Origin: Echiichthys vipera
Taxonomy: Eukaryota; Chordata; Actinopteri; Perciformes; Trachinidae
Length of the DNA stretch: 64,000 bases
Direction of reading: 5' to 3'
Assembly: GCA_963691815.1 (NCBI GenBank)
Contig: OY829653.1
Coordinates: forward strand, 29,210,250 to 29,274,249
Positions 1 to 11,560 of the stretch are shown piece after piece. The notes under the pieces were generated by a model. The model saw only the letters and a program-made list of their open reading frames with translations, was not told the origin of the DNA and did no database searches. The translations under genes were made by a program, and so were the position numbers. How positions within the stretch are numbered: the stretch's first letter is position 1; every line of letters starts with the position of its first letter.

Positions 1-456
1 CCTCTCTCTCATCTTCTGTCTCTCTCTCAGACATGTAATATCTCTTACTATCTCTTACTTACTTCCTGTACCTTTCTGTTCCTTCCGCTTTCACAACATC
101 TCCACTCCCTCTTTCCATTTTGATATCAACCACTCTCTGGATCTCCCCACAGCATCTATGAACACACCCCTCATCTCCTCTCCCTATGTACTGTATATAT
201 CTCTACCTTATCTGGATCTCCCTCTCTCTTTCTCTCCATGCATGCCTATCTGTCTGTATCTGCTCTCTCCCAGTCTCAGTGTGCGCAGCTCTCGTAAGGG
301 AGGGTGCAGAGAGGGGATACGTGTGTAATGGTAAATTGTTTATTTCTGACAGCTCAGCAGCAGCATTAAGCACCACCCAATTCCCGCTAAAACCGGATGA
401 AGGTAGCAAAGTAAAAGAATGAAAAAAAAACAAACAAAAACAAGTCATATTCATCA
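1..456. other. Pyrimidine-rich low-complexity stretch, no gene
   Basis: The plus strand is dominated by C and T (tctctc, ccctct runs) up to about 275, then mixed sequence with a purine-rich A run near 420-445. I see no exon, RNA gene or recognisable element. Reading frames here are low-complexity translations. Confidence 0.6.
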
Positions 457-640
457 CGGTAATTGTGTGGGCGCTTTGGGCATGCGGGGGCTGGGTGCCG
501 ATGAGGGATGGTGCTGCTCACGGGCCTCTCCAACGTCCATGAATCACAGCCAGAGTCGCTCGCCGGCCCTCAGCCGCCATAAAACAAAAGATGGAGATGA
601 AAAATGCTGCAATTAAGTGATTTGATTTCTTCTCTACCCT
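457..640. other. GC-rich block, candidate conserved non-coding element
   Basis: This is a sharp GC-rich island (cgggggctgggtgccgatga, cctcagccgccataaaac) followed by an abrupt AT-rich, homeodomain-like tail (gcaattaagtgatttgattt). Neighbouring DNA is low complexity or AT-rich. No coding frame with splice sites is recognised. The pattern resembles vertebrate conserved non-coding elements, but conservation cannot be judged from one sequence. Confidence 0.3.
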
Positions 641-672
641 CCTGTCCTCCTTTCTACCAGCCCCCTTTTTGG

Positions 673-673
<1 letters not shown>

Positions 674-735
<62 letters not shown>
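674..735. repeat. (CA)31 microsatellite
   Basis: Uninterrupted CA dinucleotide run of 62 bp. It generates spurious His/Thr and Cys/Val reading frames on both strands. Confidence 0.97.
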
Positions 736-738
<3 letters not shown>

Positions 739-3326
739 GAAACACTGAGTATTGCACTACTATTGCAAACCCTGATGCATAAGTAAAAACGCCATACACA
801 GATGATACTGATGCATATAAAAACACACAGAATGTGAAACATGCGCGGACACACACACAGTTAATTTCAGTTAGTTCCTGTCACACATGCACACGAGGGA
901 ATGAGGCTTTACTTCCTATACATTCAGTATATTAAGTATCCAGCCCGAGGCTTTACGATGTAGAGACTGCAACATTTCAACAATAAAGTGAATCACCTTG
1001 AGAAGATTGATGTAACAAATGGGTTGGTATGAGGGATCTTTACTAGTGAAACACAGATAATGTGAGATCATCTCTGACCTGTTACAGCTGAATGTGAGTA
1101 AGCTTCATTAGTCCTAAAATAGCCTTGACTACAAAAGCACCACAAAACATTGTGTGTTACGGTCTGAGTAAAGGGCCTGTGTAACCAAAACAAACAGCTT
1201 TGGCATTACAAGCTTGCTAATTAGCAAGCAGGCTAGTTTACAAAGCAACCTATTTTGTACAAATTCTAGTCACAACAAGATTAGAGCTGGGAAGTCATTT
1301 ATAAAGCACTTCTATAAAGCTGCTGAACGTGCAAAAAACAAACGGTCAATGTTATTTTCTGAATACCCAACCCATACACCCGTAGCTTCTTGACAGAGTG
1401 TCAAGGTTTGAATGATATATGCCATAAATGATACATATGTTTGTCAATTTGCATGTCAAGATATCACAACGTTGTGGGTAGCACCACTTGGTTTTGTGTG
1501 AACCGCTCAGTGAATTACATCGCTCGCCTCACACAATATACATCACCTAGCTTGCTCGCTAGTTAGCTAGACAACTATGTTCCACAACACATGTAACATT
1601 ATTTTACTTGCTGTCCAACGACTATTTTTATCAACTGTTAAAATTAAACATAGAGGCATCGTGGCTTGAGCGGCACATTACTCGTGCAACTTTTAAATCC
1701 ACATTATTAGTCTCATACTTAAACAGTTTGACCACTTGCAAAATTATCTTTTAAATTGACAAACATCATATGTGTAATTCATGGCACAATTCAAATGTCT
1801 CTCCTAAACACTGTCATACATATTTATTCCAAAATAAGGTCCTATGGTGGTCCACCAGAAGCAGAGTAACTTCACCATTTGATCACATTTGCTCCCTGGA
1901 TTAGCACATCATGGCAACCTGTCTGTATTAAGTGTTCAGTGAGGGGTACAGGGCTCAAACAATGTGTCACAATGCAACCAGTATGTTGTTAAAGCATCTA
2001 GTATGGGATAAGCTCCAACAATTCCTATAATGCAACTTAATGATATCTTTATATTAGCCCTTTCCTGATAAATAACCTCCTCTGTCTTTCAAACTCCACA
2101 ACTCCACTTTGAAAAACTGTTTTCTGTTAATAATGAGTAGTCTCAACCAAACAAAGAGACCTTGATGATGTCACTTGAGTAATTTTCTCCAACTTTACAA
2201 AGCTCCCCCTGAGCTGCAGAATGCATGATACAACCGTAAGTACTACTCCCCAGTACTGCTCCAAGTTTAGACTACTACAATGAGTTTCACATGTAAAATC
2301 AGTGGATTGCCCCTTTAACATGTGGTTTCTTGATGCTGCTAATACTAGCTTCAGTCCATAGATGAAGCGAGATGGTGCAATTTCCTGTATCTGTGTCACA
2401 TGTGTTTTTCCACCTCCTACCTCTTTAGGAGACTAGTGTAGAGTGTATTGATTCCAATGGGAAAAGTAAACATGAACACAGATTATGACACAGATTATGA
2501 TATAGCTTCAAAATTACTGAAGTAAATATTGGTCCCATTTTTCACAAGCCACATATCTGCAGAACATTAAAATGGCATTTTCAGACGGACAAATCCTCTT
2601 TGAGACCTGTTTCTGTCTCAGCAACAAACTCTCGCAATATCTGGCAACAAAGCTAAGCTAACATCAACTAATGTTTGCCAACTCCAGTAAATAAGTTTTG
2701 TAATGCTAAATATGTCTGTTAGCTGTGTTAATATTGAATGTTAGTAAAAGAAAATATGAATAGATTATGCAAATACTGTATATCCATCCACATGATGTTC
2801 ACTACAATGATGCAGGATGTGTATACCTCTTAATTCCATCTGCTCTACCTGAAATCTGCTTTAAAACAGAGAATCTTTGGTTGGATACAATTGCTCAATG
2901 AGTATCTATCAAGTCAATTAAACTCTATTGAGACAAATCTTTTGTGTACTTAAAAACACAGAAGCTGTACATCAGTTGCCCTAAGGACATACTGAAGACT
3001 GTAAACATGACCAACAGGGGTTTGTCACAGTAGGTCACCTGAAAACTCTTCAAGTACTTTCTGTTGTCTTGAACAATTTTCAAGTCCCTTGAGCCACACA
3101 CTTCAAAACCAAGTTATCTGAACGGAAATCCTAACATGCAAACTAACATATAACATATATCTGACACTGAATTGAAACTCTTTACCGAGCATCGTTATCT
3201 CTTCCTTTGGGCTCTCTGGAGCAAACATATTAGAACAATTTACCTCCTACATGCTGCAGTTTAGATACTATATTTAAACACTGCACTCTATGAGAAATGC
3301 GGATGCTTTAACATAGTTTAGCATGA
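736..3326. other. AT-rich unique sequence, nothing recognised
   Basis: Ordinary AT-rich vertebrate non-coding sequence. I found no convertase exon, RNA gene or transposon end. The minus-strand frame at 2127-2399 has no recognisable motif and is probably chance or part of an unidentified repeat (phrases such as gtggattgcccctttaac recur in fish genomes). Confidence 0.5.
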
Positions 3327-3348
3327 GGGGGGGGGGGGGGGGGGGGGG
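3327..3348. repeat. Poly(G) run of 22
   Basis: Twenty-two consecutive G residues on the plus strand. This is unusually long for a mononucleotide G run, prone to G-quadruplex formation and to sequencing length error. Confidence 0.95.
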
Positions 3349-4900
3349 TAACTTAATGGGACTTGGCTAAGCATGTGTAATTAAGAGCAGGGGTAAGTGG
3401 CGAGTTGCAGAGTGCATGTTATGTGTGTTTGTGTGTGAGTGTGTCTGTGTGTGAGGGGTATGGTAGCAGCATCAGGCCATGATGGAGTGCTTTGTGGAGC
3501 CAAACACCCATTCAGCAAGCTGTGTGCTCATTAATCCTGCCAAACTCCACTTGTTACATGCACGCACAGGAAATCATGAGGCTAGGTAAACAGGGAACTG
3601 CTGCGATCCATCACTGCACGCCAGCAAACACAGGAACACACTGATATGTAAGTGAACACACACACACACAGATGCAGTGTATTTGCAAAATGATAAGCTT
3701 AAACCCATACTAACCTACAGTAAAAACACACAGCTCTGCATGAACCTGAAAAATATGTACAAAGATAAACAGATGCAGACTAAATCACTCAAATTGTTCT
3801 AATCTAACACCAAGTACATACGTATATCACTATTCCTCCCATCAAAATGTTTGCTTTATGTTGAGATGTAAGGGAGAAAAGGCTCTCTTCTGTATGTTAC
3901 TGAGAAATCCCATCCAGGGCTGGTAAAAGGCCTGCACGCTATTAGTAGAAAGAAATACTGCCACAAAGCCTGGAAAGAAATCAATCGAGCTTGACCCCGG
4001 TTTGACCTCTTGTTGAGTGAAGGAGTTATGGTACCACACTGGCCTTGACATTAGCTTATTTGATGTGTATTTTCCCAACAACAGTGCCCTCTGCTCTCCA
4101 TCTCTTCTTTCCCCTTTTTCTCTTGTCTCTCTCCACTTGCTTCAATTGCTTAGTTTTCATGTCTAAATGCTTGTGAATACACACACATACCTACATGCAC
4201 ACGCCCACACGCACACATACACACACACACACACGCATCACATGACAAATGCAGTATAGGGCCAGTTACACAGCCCAGTGGTTAGAGGCAGTGTTGGAGC
4301 AGATCTGTTATATCTTTACGCCTGTCTGGCTGGAGCATTTACTGAAGCCATCAGCGAAACGACATTCCATACATCTTTGACAGAGAGAGGTACAATACTC
4401 TTACACCAATTTAGCCCTGGGAGGGGGGGATTTCCAGTTAATGGGCAACTTTTTTTCTCTTCTTGTTTTAACATCCTGTTTTCAAAATGGCCACCCTTCA
4501 GGGGGACATATGAGACACGCTCCCTGCTACTCACATGCTAATAAAGTCCATTACTGGCATGTAAAAAACACACACACGAGTGCCTTCACAAACAAGTCCG
4601 GTCTTTCATGACACTCCATCACAGAGTCTCACACTATAAGCTGCTAGATAAGATACTAAATCAATATGCAAATAGACCTGACCAACAAAACAACCAATGC
4701 AATGCAAACACAAACAGCAGAAGACCATCATTTTTTTTTTTTTGTGATTACAGATTTTACAGTTACAACTTTCGCTTGTCTTTTACGCTCTCCTTCTTCC
4801 ATGCTGTGCTGCAGCTGCAGGGCTCACCCAAATCACCAGCTCATAATGTTTACCCAGAGTGGTCACACTCCGTGGAGGCAGCCTGAGAACACAAGACCTG
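3349..4900. other. Mixed unique sequence with short CA runs
   Basis: The stretch contains short CA runs (about 3657-3671, 4220-4235) and no gene I can support. The block at 4250-4560 is less AT-rich than its surroundings and could be conserved non-coding, but no motif identifies it. A run of T at about 4731-4743 follows. Confidence 0.4.
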
Positions 4901-4903
4901 ATA

Positions 4904-5046
4904 AGGTTAAAGGTCACGGGTCACCCAGGGGCCAATCAAGGGTTAGTGGTAGAGCAGGTTCAGGTTTGGGCTGGATGTAAAAGGTCAACAGGGTCAGGTC
5001 ACATCAGAGAAAGGACTAGCTGTCAACTGGGGTTAATAAAAGGTGA
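4904..5046. promoter_or_regulatory. Cluster of AGGTCA-like nuclear-receptor half-sites
   Basis: Three half-sites lie head-to-tail with one-base spacers: AGGTTA (4904-4909), AGGTCA (4911-4916), GGGTCA (4918-4923), a double DR1 arrangement. Further copies follow: AGGTCA at 4982-4987, GGGTCA at 4991-4996 overlapping AGGTCA at 4996-5001, and AGGTGA at 5041-5046. DR1 elements are bound by RXR heterodimers, HNF4 and COUP-TF (established). Function here is inference; no promoter context is visible. Confidence 0.35.
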
Positions 5047-5149
5047 CAAGAAAATGAGGGTCTATTTTCCCAAGACGTTAAAAACTACCTTGGGCATAGA
5101 TAACGCTGTAGTTGTAGTGAGAAAGAGAGAGGATTTGCAAATATTAAAA

Positions 5150-6640
5150 TAGGTCACAATTAGTGCGGAAGATTTCCCCATGATCTGGAAATATTAAGCT
5201 TTCCAGGTTCATTTTATCTAAATGTTGATGTTATTCTTCTGCCTTTGTGGTAAACGAACAAGTCCTCATAGATTAATAAAAAATACTGCACTATATGTAG
5301 ACTCCTCTATTTTCAGCATATTCTCATATTGTTTTTGATATGTGTGTTCCTGGCGAGTCTTTGACCATTTTTACAGTGTTACCCTGAGGTTATTACTGCA
5401 AGGCCTGTGTGAAGTGGCAGATAAGGAAAATCTGTGTTATTTTGTTGGTTTGAGAAATAGGAGCACTGTTGTTGTACGCTTAGTCGTAATATTAGGGCTA
5501 CACACCCATTGCTCCACCTGTTGGAGGGGCACTCTGATACACTAATATACAACAAGTAGATCTGATCCAAGCAATCTGATTGGTCAACTAGAGATGATGA
5601 ACATGCTCAAATCCGTATGACAGCTCACCGTGCTCATCACTCAAAATATTACTACACCATTTCCATGGCAACATTGATACTTCCAAAGCTGAGTCAAAAA
5701 ACTGCAGGCTGTAATATTACCACAACATTGATTGTTTTGTTGTTAATTTCTATCTAAGTGGCAGGTGTCATTGTTATGAATGGAGGAAGAGGAGGAGAAG
5801 AACAGAAAACCAGGAAATGAGAGATACAGTGTGTTGCATTGTGAGCTTAGCAAATTATTCAATTTGAAAATATATCTATAGTTATACACAGGGTGCAGTT
5901 TGTGAAAAAGAGAGGGGAATGTCTCAAACACTTTTATTCATGCACATAAATCACAAACCACAGTGGAACGCACAATAACTTTAACTTGTCAGTCTTATTT
6001 TTTATAATGTTCTCTGTTATTGGAAATGTTTGGACCACATCAGCTGTGCGTGTGTGACACTGTGGTGACAGAGTGCTATTTTAAGCTTAAGCTTACCCTA
6101 AATGTTCACAGACTTAGTAGCTGAATCTGCTGTTGGAAAGTTGTTTTTTTCTGAGCTGAGCTAGAAGAGCAGCTTTGTGTTTGTACGTGTGGTATTTATT
6201 TAGTTTGGGGAAACCCCACAATCTCTACAAAGCTAACTAAAGCTCAAGTTGACTGGCTGACTTAACCTGGTCTTTAAATTTAAATATTTTCTCTCTTTCT
6301 CTTTGTTACAAGATTGAGCTAGCAAAGCCGTTTTGAGTGGTATTTATTCAGTAACGATCTCTACAAAGTGTTCAGCAGGGACTAGTTTATCATGTTTCCA
6401 TTGGAAAGGAGATAACACTAGCAAATAGTTTTATTTTGAGAGCGCATTGCCCCATTTTGAATACATATTTTATTTTGTAGGTAACCTGTGTGCATAATCG
6501 CAATATCACTGCTTTACCGTGATTGTTGGCATAGCAGTGATGCTGCCATATCACTCTTGTGTAATATTGCTTTAGCAGGACTTCATAAAATAAAAAAAAC
6601 TTCATAGCACCTCACAAAGACCTGCTTAGATTCTGATACC
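5150..6640. other. AT-rich unique sequence, nothing recognised
   Basis: No exon, RNA gene or transposon end was recognised. Short reading frames here show no family motif. Confidence 0.5.
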
Positions 6641-6985
6641 AGAGGTGTAAAGTAACAAAGTATATTGTAATATAATGTAGTATTGTAATATAGTTTTTTA
6701 TATTTGGGATACTGTACTCTTATTGTAGTTTATATTTTTGTATTTTATATTTTTTATTTCTGATTGTATTGTACCACTGCTACGAGGACCTAATTTGCTT
6801 TTGGGGATTAATAAAGTTACCTATCTATCTATCTACAAATACTTTGTTAACTTACTTAAGTAGAAATTTTGGGTATCTATACTTTACTGGAGTAATTAAT
6901 TTTCAGATGACTTTTTACTCTTCTACTCGTTACATTTTCACGCAATTATCTGTACTTTCTACTCCTTACAGTTTAAAAATAGCCT
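6641..6985. repeat. Fish interspersed repeat split by a LINE-type 3' tail
   Basis: Phrases such as aggtgtaaagtaacaaagta and tatctatactttactggagt belong to a repeat I recognise as common in fish (GTAAAGTAAC...ACTTTACTGGAGTAA). It is interrupted at about 6675-6836 by sequence ending ggggattaataaagttacc followed by (TATC)n, the tail form of Rex/L2-like LINEs. The repeat resumes with acaaatactttgttaactta. Family names are from memory; boundaries are approximate. Confidence 0.5.
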
Positions 6986-8154
<1,169 letters not shown>

Positions 8155-8299
8155 ACTGTGGATAAATTCATAGACACAAACAATCACGACGGCATAAACA
8201 AAAATACACAAAATACACATATTCTCATACAAAATGCACATAAACATACACACAGCCCATCCAGAGTGTTGGAGCCAGACTGTAGAAGTCATCAGGGAC

Positions 8300-8690
8300 C
8301 TGTAAAGCATTACCCTCTGTGTGACTCGAGCCACTCCAGAAATAGCCTCTGTAATGTATTCTTACCGCCACCGTCTCTTTTGCACAATAGTGCCCTTAAT
8401 AACACACTCCATTTCTGTTGGCATAAATAAGGGCTCCATTTCCATCTTATTTCATGCAAATGAGAGCGCCGGCGCCCAAACAGGTAGTGGGAGTAGTGTG
8501 TGAGTGGAGTGTGGAAGTGTGTAGTCGCTGAGTGCAGTGGCATGATTGGGGACGAGTGAATTCAAATGAGCGTTGGAGAGACCCCACAATGTGCCAATGA
8601 CTCCCACGCCAGCCTGCCAACTGCGTGACAGACAACGTCACTTACGGGCCCCGCAGCTTGCACAGGGTGCCATTACAGGGGCCTACGCAA
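8300..8690. other. GC-rich block with octamer motif, candidate conserved non-coding element
   Basis: A compositionally balanced block with gccgccaccgtctcttttgc, a perfect octamer (POU-factor) site ATGCAAAT at 8454-8461, then gcgccggcgcc. Open frames run in several phases with no splice-consistent protein signature. It stands out from the AT-rich surroundings. Conservation and enhancer function are inference. Confidence 0.33.
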
Positions 8691-8699
8691 AACCAATAT

Positions 8700-9980
8700 T
8701 TATCCAGGCAAATGGTTCTCTGGAGAGAGATTATTGATACAGACACAAGACTTGCACTCCTGTAGTGGGCGCTGGTGATTTGCTGATTCCATTGGTTCAC
8801 TGTGATTTGGAGAGCAGCGATTGGCTCCTTTTTTTTAACCGTGCCGAATACAAGCAACACCAGAAAGAGGCATCTGAATTGACAGTGTTTCACACTGGGC
8901 ATCGTGTGACTGACAAAGACAGGCTCTTCTGAAAACATATTTGCATAGAGATAATGCAAAAGTGCTATTCCAGTAGCACTGCTGTGCCACACCTGCTGTG
9001 ACATATTGATATGGGTGTGGTCAGAAGTGAAACTGGGCATCCTGATCCAAGTGTCCATTCTCCGAGAGAGTCTGCCACTATTTGCTCTGTTGGTTCATAA
9101 ATTTGGTTTCATCATATGTAGTCTGCAATTAACTTCTCCATTGTCTGTTCACCACTTGTGTCTTCTCCTTCTGTGTAAATGGTAGTTTTGTCTTTCATCA
9201 ATAAATACTCTGTAGTACTCCAATTTATCATTGCACTCCAAAAACTTATAATGCAGAGTTGTTAAAAATTATCAAAATAGCTGCAGAGAAAGAGATGCCG
9301 TCTGTTTTATTCCACACATTCTTCATTCTTGTCAAATCCTACGGTATACCTGCCAACAGTTCAGTCTCAGAGATTTGGGTGTGTGATGCTAACAGCGGCT
9401 TATGTAGCCTCATGTTGTTAGCAGAGATGAGGAGTGGGCTACAGAGGTCCAGTAAGCTCACTTCTTTCTAATTTTACATAGGGCATGTGAGTGGACTGGA
9501 GCGGTGAGAATTCCTGCTCCTCGCTTGGGCAACTAAAGCTCAAAAGCTCAAAGCTGCTCCGCTCAATATCACCCCATGCTCAGACTTCACCACTCTCCAC
9601 TCAAATTTCTCACCAACTTACTCCAAAGAAAGAAAAAAAAAGCATTATATGTACTGTATCAGATTAACGGTGTCACCATGAGGGAGGACAGGTGCGTCGT
9701 TCCTCTGCATGTATTTCCGTGCTGCAGTAAAACAAAGACATTGGTTAAGTACCGCAACTATGGGTATTGCGGCAGTCATGCAAAGCCTGTTCGAAATCGA
9801 ACAGGTTTGGGCATGCTTTGAAATAACTGCATCGTAGTCCCGTTGTGAAATTGGACTGGTGATTGAGGAGCTCCATCCAAAATCCACCCAGGTCCATTGT
9901 GCTTCACTCCGCTCATATGCTCTGCTACCATTTCAAAGTCTAATGTTCAGTCCCAACCGATGCTAGAGCCTATATGCTTT
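8700..9980. other. Mixed sequence, no gene recognised
   Basis: The minus-strand frame at 8642-9058 (138 codons) is the longest non-repetitive frame in this part but shows no domain or signature. I treat it as chance. Confidence 0.45.
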
Positions 9981-9984
9981 TATG

Positions 9985-10063
9985 TGGCATTGGTTCCAGG
10001 CCACTGCCACCCTGCAAAGGACAAACAAGTATAGCTAATGATGGATGGATGAATGGATGGGTC
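9985..10063 (+). repeat. 3' end of a fish LINE/SINE with (GATG)n tail
   Basis: The phrase ggttccaggccactgccacc, then aagtatagctaatgatggat and a short GATG tail, follows the form of a widespread fish retroposon 3' end (consensus-like GGATAAGCGGTATAGAAAATGGATGG, split here for recognition only). The copy is 5'-truncated and decayed. Confidence 0.5.
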
Positions 10064-10149
10064 TATATGACACCTATTCTGCATAATGGATTATGGTACA
10101 GCTACAGTATGCTCCTTGCCCCTTCTCACAAAATAACTACATATCGGGG

Positions 10150-10815
10150 CTACAGCAGGTATAGAGATACCATGTAGGGGAAAAGCGATACATCATGTTG
10201 AAAAATGGCCGATACTACTTTTTAGTATCGGATAAATACTTACTTGCAAAAGTATCTATATCTTTGCCGTCAACAGTTTTAGTTGAAAATGAACAAAGCA
10301 AAAGTGCCGTTTGGAAGTATTTAGCATGCGAGGTTAAAGACCAGAGAAAGGCTAAGGATATAAACAAGCCAATATGCTAACGAAGCTAAAGTGATGACGA
10401 TGAAGTCGAGTAGCACAACAAAGTTGGCAAATCATCTTAAAGACCAACACCCCGGTCTTTATGGGGAGAGTCCGTAAAGTTCCTGTTTTGACAACATTTA
10501 AGTTTTAAACAGTGCCATCTGTTAGGTTAGAATGAAGCAGCTCATAATGTCATCAGTCCTGCCCATCTAACGTTAAGGGATGTTCATTTAACAGGATAAC
10601 ACAAAAACGTGTATGAAAAAGCAACCAGCAAGGAGATAAAATCAACGACAGCCTGCTATACCAATTCTATTTCATCAGCAATGATGATATGGTGCCATGT
10701 CAAATTATGCCTTTTTATTTTCTCCCTGTGGTATCAAAAATGGTATCAAGTATCGAGTATTTTCCTGTGCATCAGTATCGACTTTAAAATTATTGTATTG
10801 TGACAATCTTAAAGC
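10150..10815 (+). mobile_element. Decayed hAT-like element with BED zinc-finger relic
   Basis: The flanks carry the repeated phrases tagtatcggataaa (left) and tatcaagtatcgagta (right) seen at hAT-family ends in fish. Between them lies coding similarity to a BED zinc finger: SAVWKYLACEVKD then KAKDINKPIC around 10295-10380, a stop and frame shift, then KLANHLKDQHPGLYGES around 10420-10470 with the H-x4-H pair. BED fingers sit at the N-terminus of hAT transposases and ZBED genes. Only this N-terminal part remains, so the copy is dead. Confidence 0.62.
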
Positions 10816-11560
10816 TATGGTCTATAGTCTGAAAATCAGTTGATCCTCTGAAACAGATTTGAAAACAGAAAACCCCTCCCCTCAGTGTTCCACGATTCCT
10901 CCCCTGAGCTCGTATCCCCTCCTTCGCCTCCTAACGACACGTAGAGCCAGAAGACGGCTGGCTAAAAACACATGGCTAACGTATGCTAATATTTGTTGAC
11001 ATAGTCCTTTATCAGGCCGGGACGTTCACAGTCATAAGTCAGTATTGGCAGAGACTATTGGAGGCTATTTATGTAACATCTACCAAAATTAAACGCAAAA
11101 ATGACCATTTCAACAAAAAGTCTGCTGTCTCAGCATCTGTTTTCAGTCCTAAATCCTGGCGTAGCCTTCTCCACCGCTCAAAGGAATCCCCGACGTTGAC
11201 TCCTCTTTGGTTCCTATGTAGGTCACATTTCCTCTTGGTTTCTGCCTTTTCCACTTACGTTTTCTCTAACCTTCTCCGTTGGGGCAAGCAGAGGACGCTC
11301 GCTGGTATCGGTCTTTTCCTTCTCCATGGTAACAGAAGCTCCGGTGGCTGAGCTGCTAAGCTAATCACTATCCACTCAGAGTTTACGGAGAGGGAGGGAA
11401 AGTGGGAGGGGACGAGGTGAGACGAGGCGGGATGACGAGGAGCAGGGGAGACGAGGGTACGAGCCAATGGGAGCCTTCCGTGACGGATGGATAGCATTGG
11501 TCAATATCTATGCAGGCCTACGGCTGATAGACTGAATGGATTTTTCTTGGTTCTTTTTTA
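10816..11560. repeat. Probable unidentified interspersed element
   Basis: The block begins near aaagctatggtctatagtctga and ends near acggctgatagactgaatgg, with a GC-richer core. The style suggests a non-autonomous DNA element, but I cannot name a family and no target duplication was found. Confidence 0.25.

Noticed and set aside
5700..6600. Short minus-strand frames as small genes
   Set aside because: AT-rich random frames without a motif or neighbouring splice sites.
8642..9058. Minus-strand 138-codon frame as a gene
   Set aside because: No recognisable domain, no splice context, and composition like its flanks.
10676..10705. gtgccatg, a possible start of a reversed HGT motif
   Set aside because: Neighbouring codons do not give R/K-C-A-G-E. 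Other ccatg/ccgtg sites in 1-27795 were rejected on the same test.
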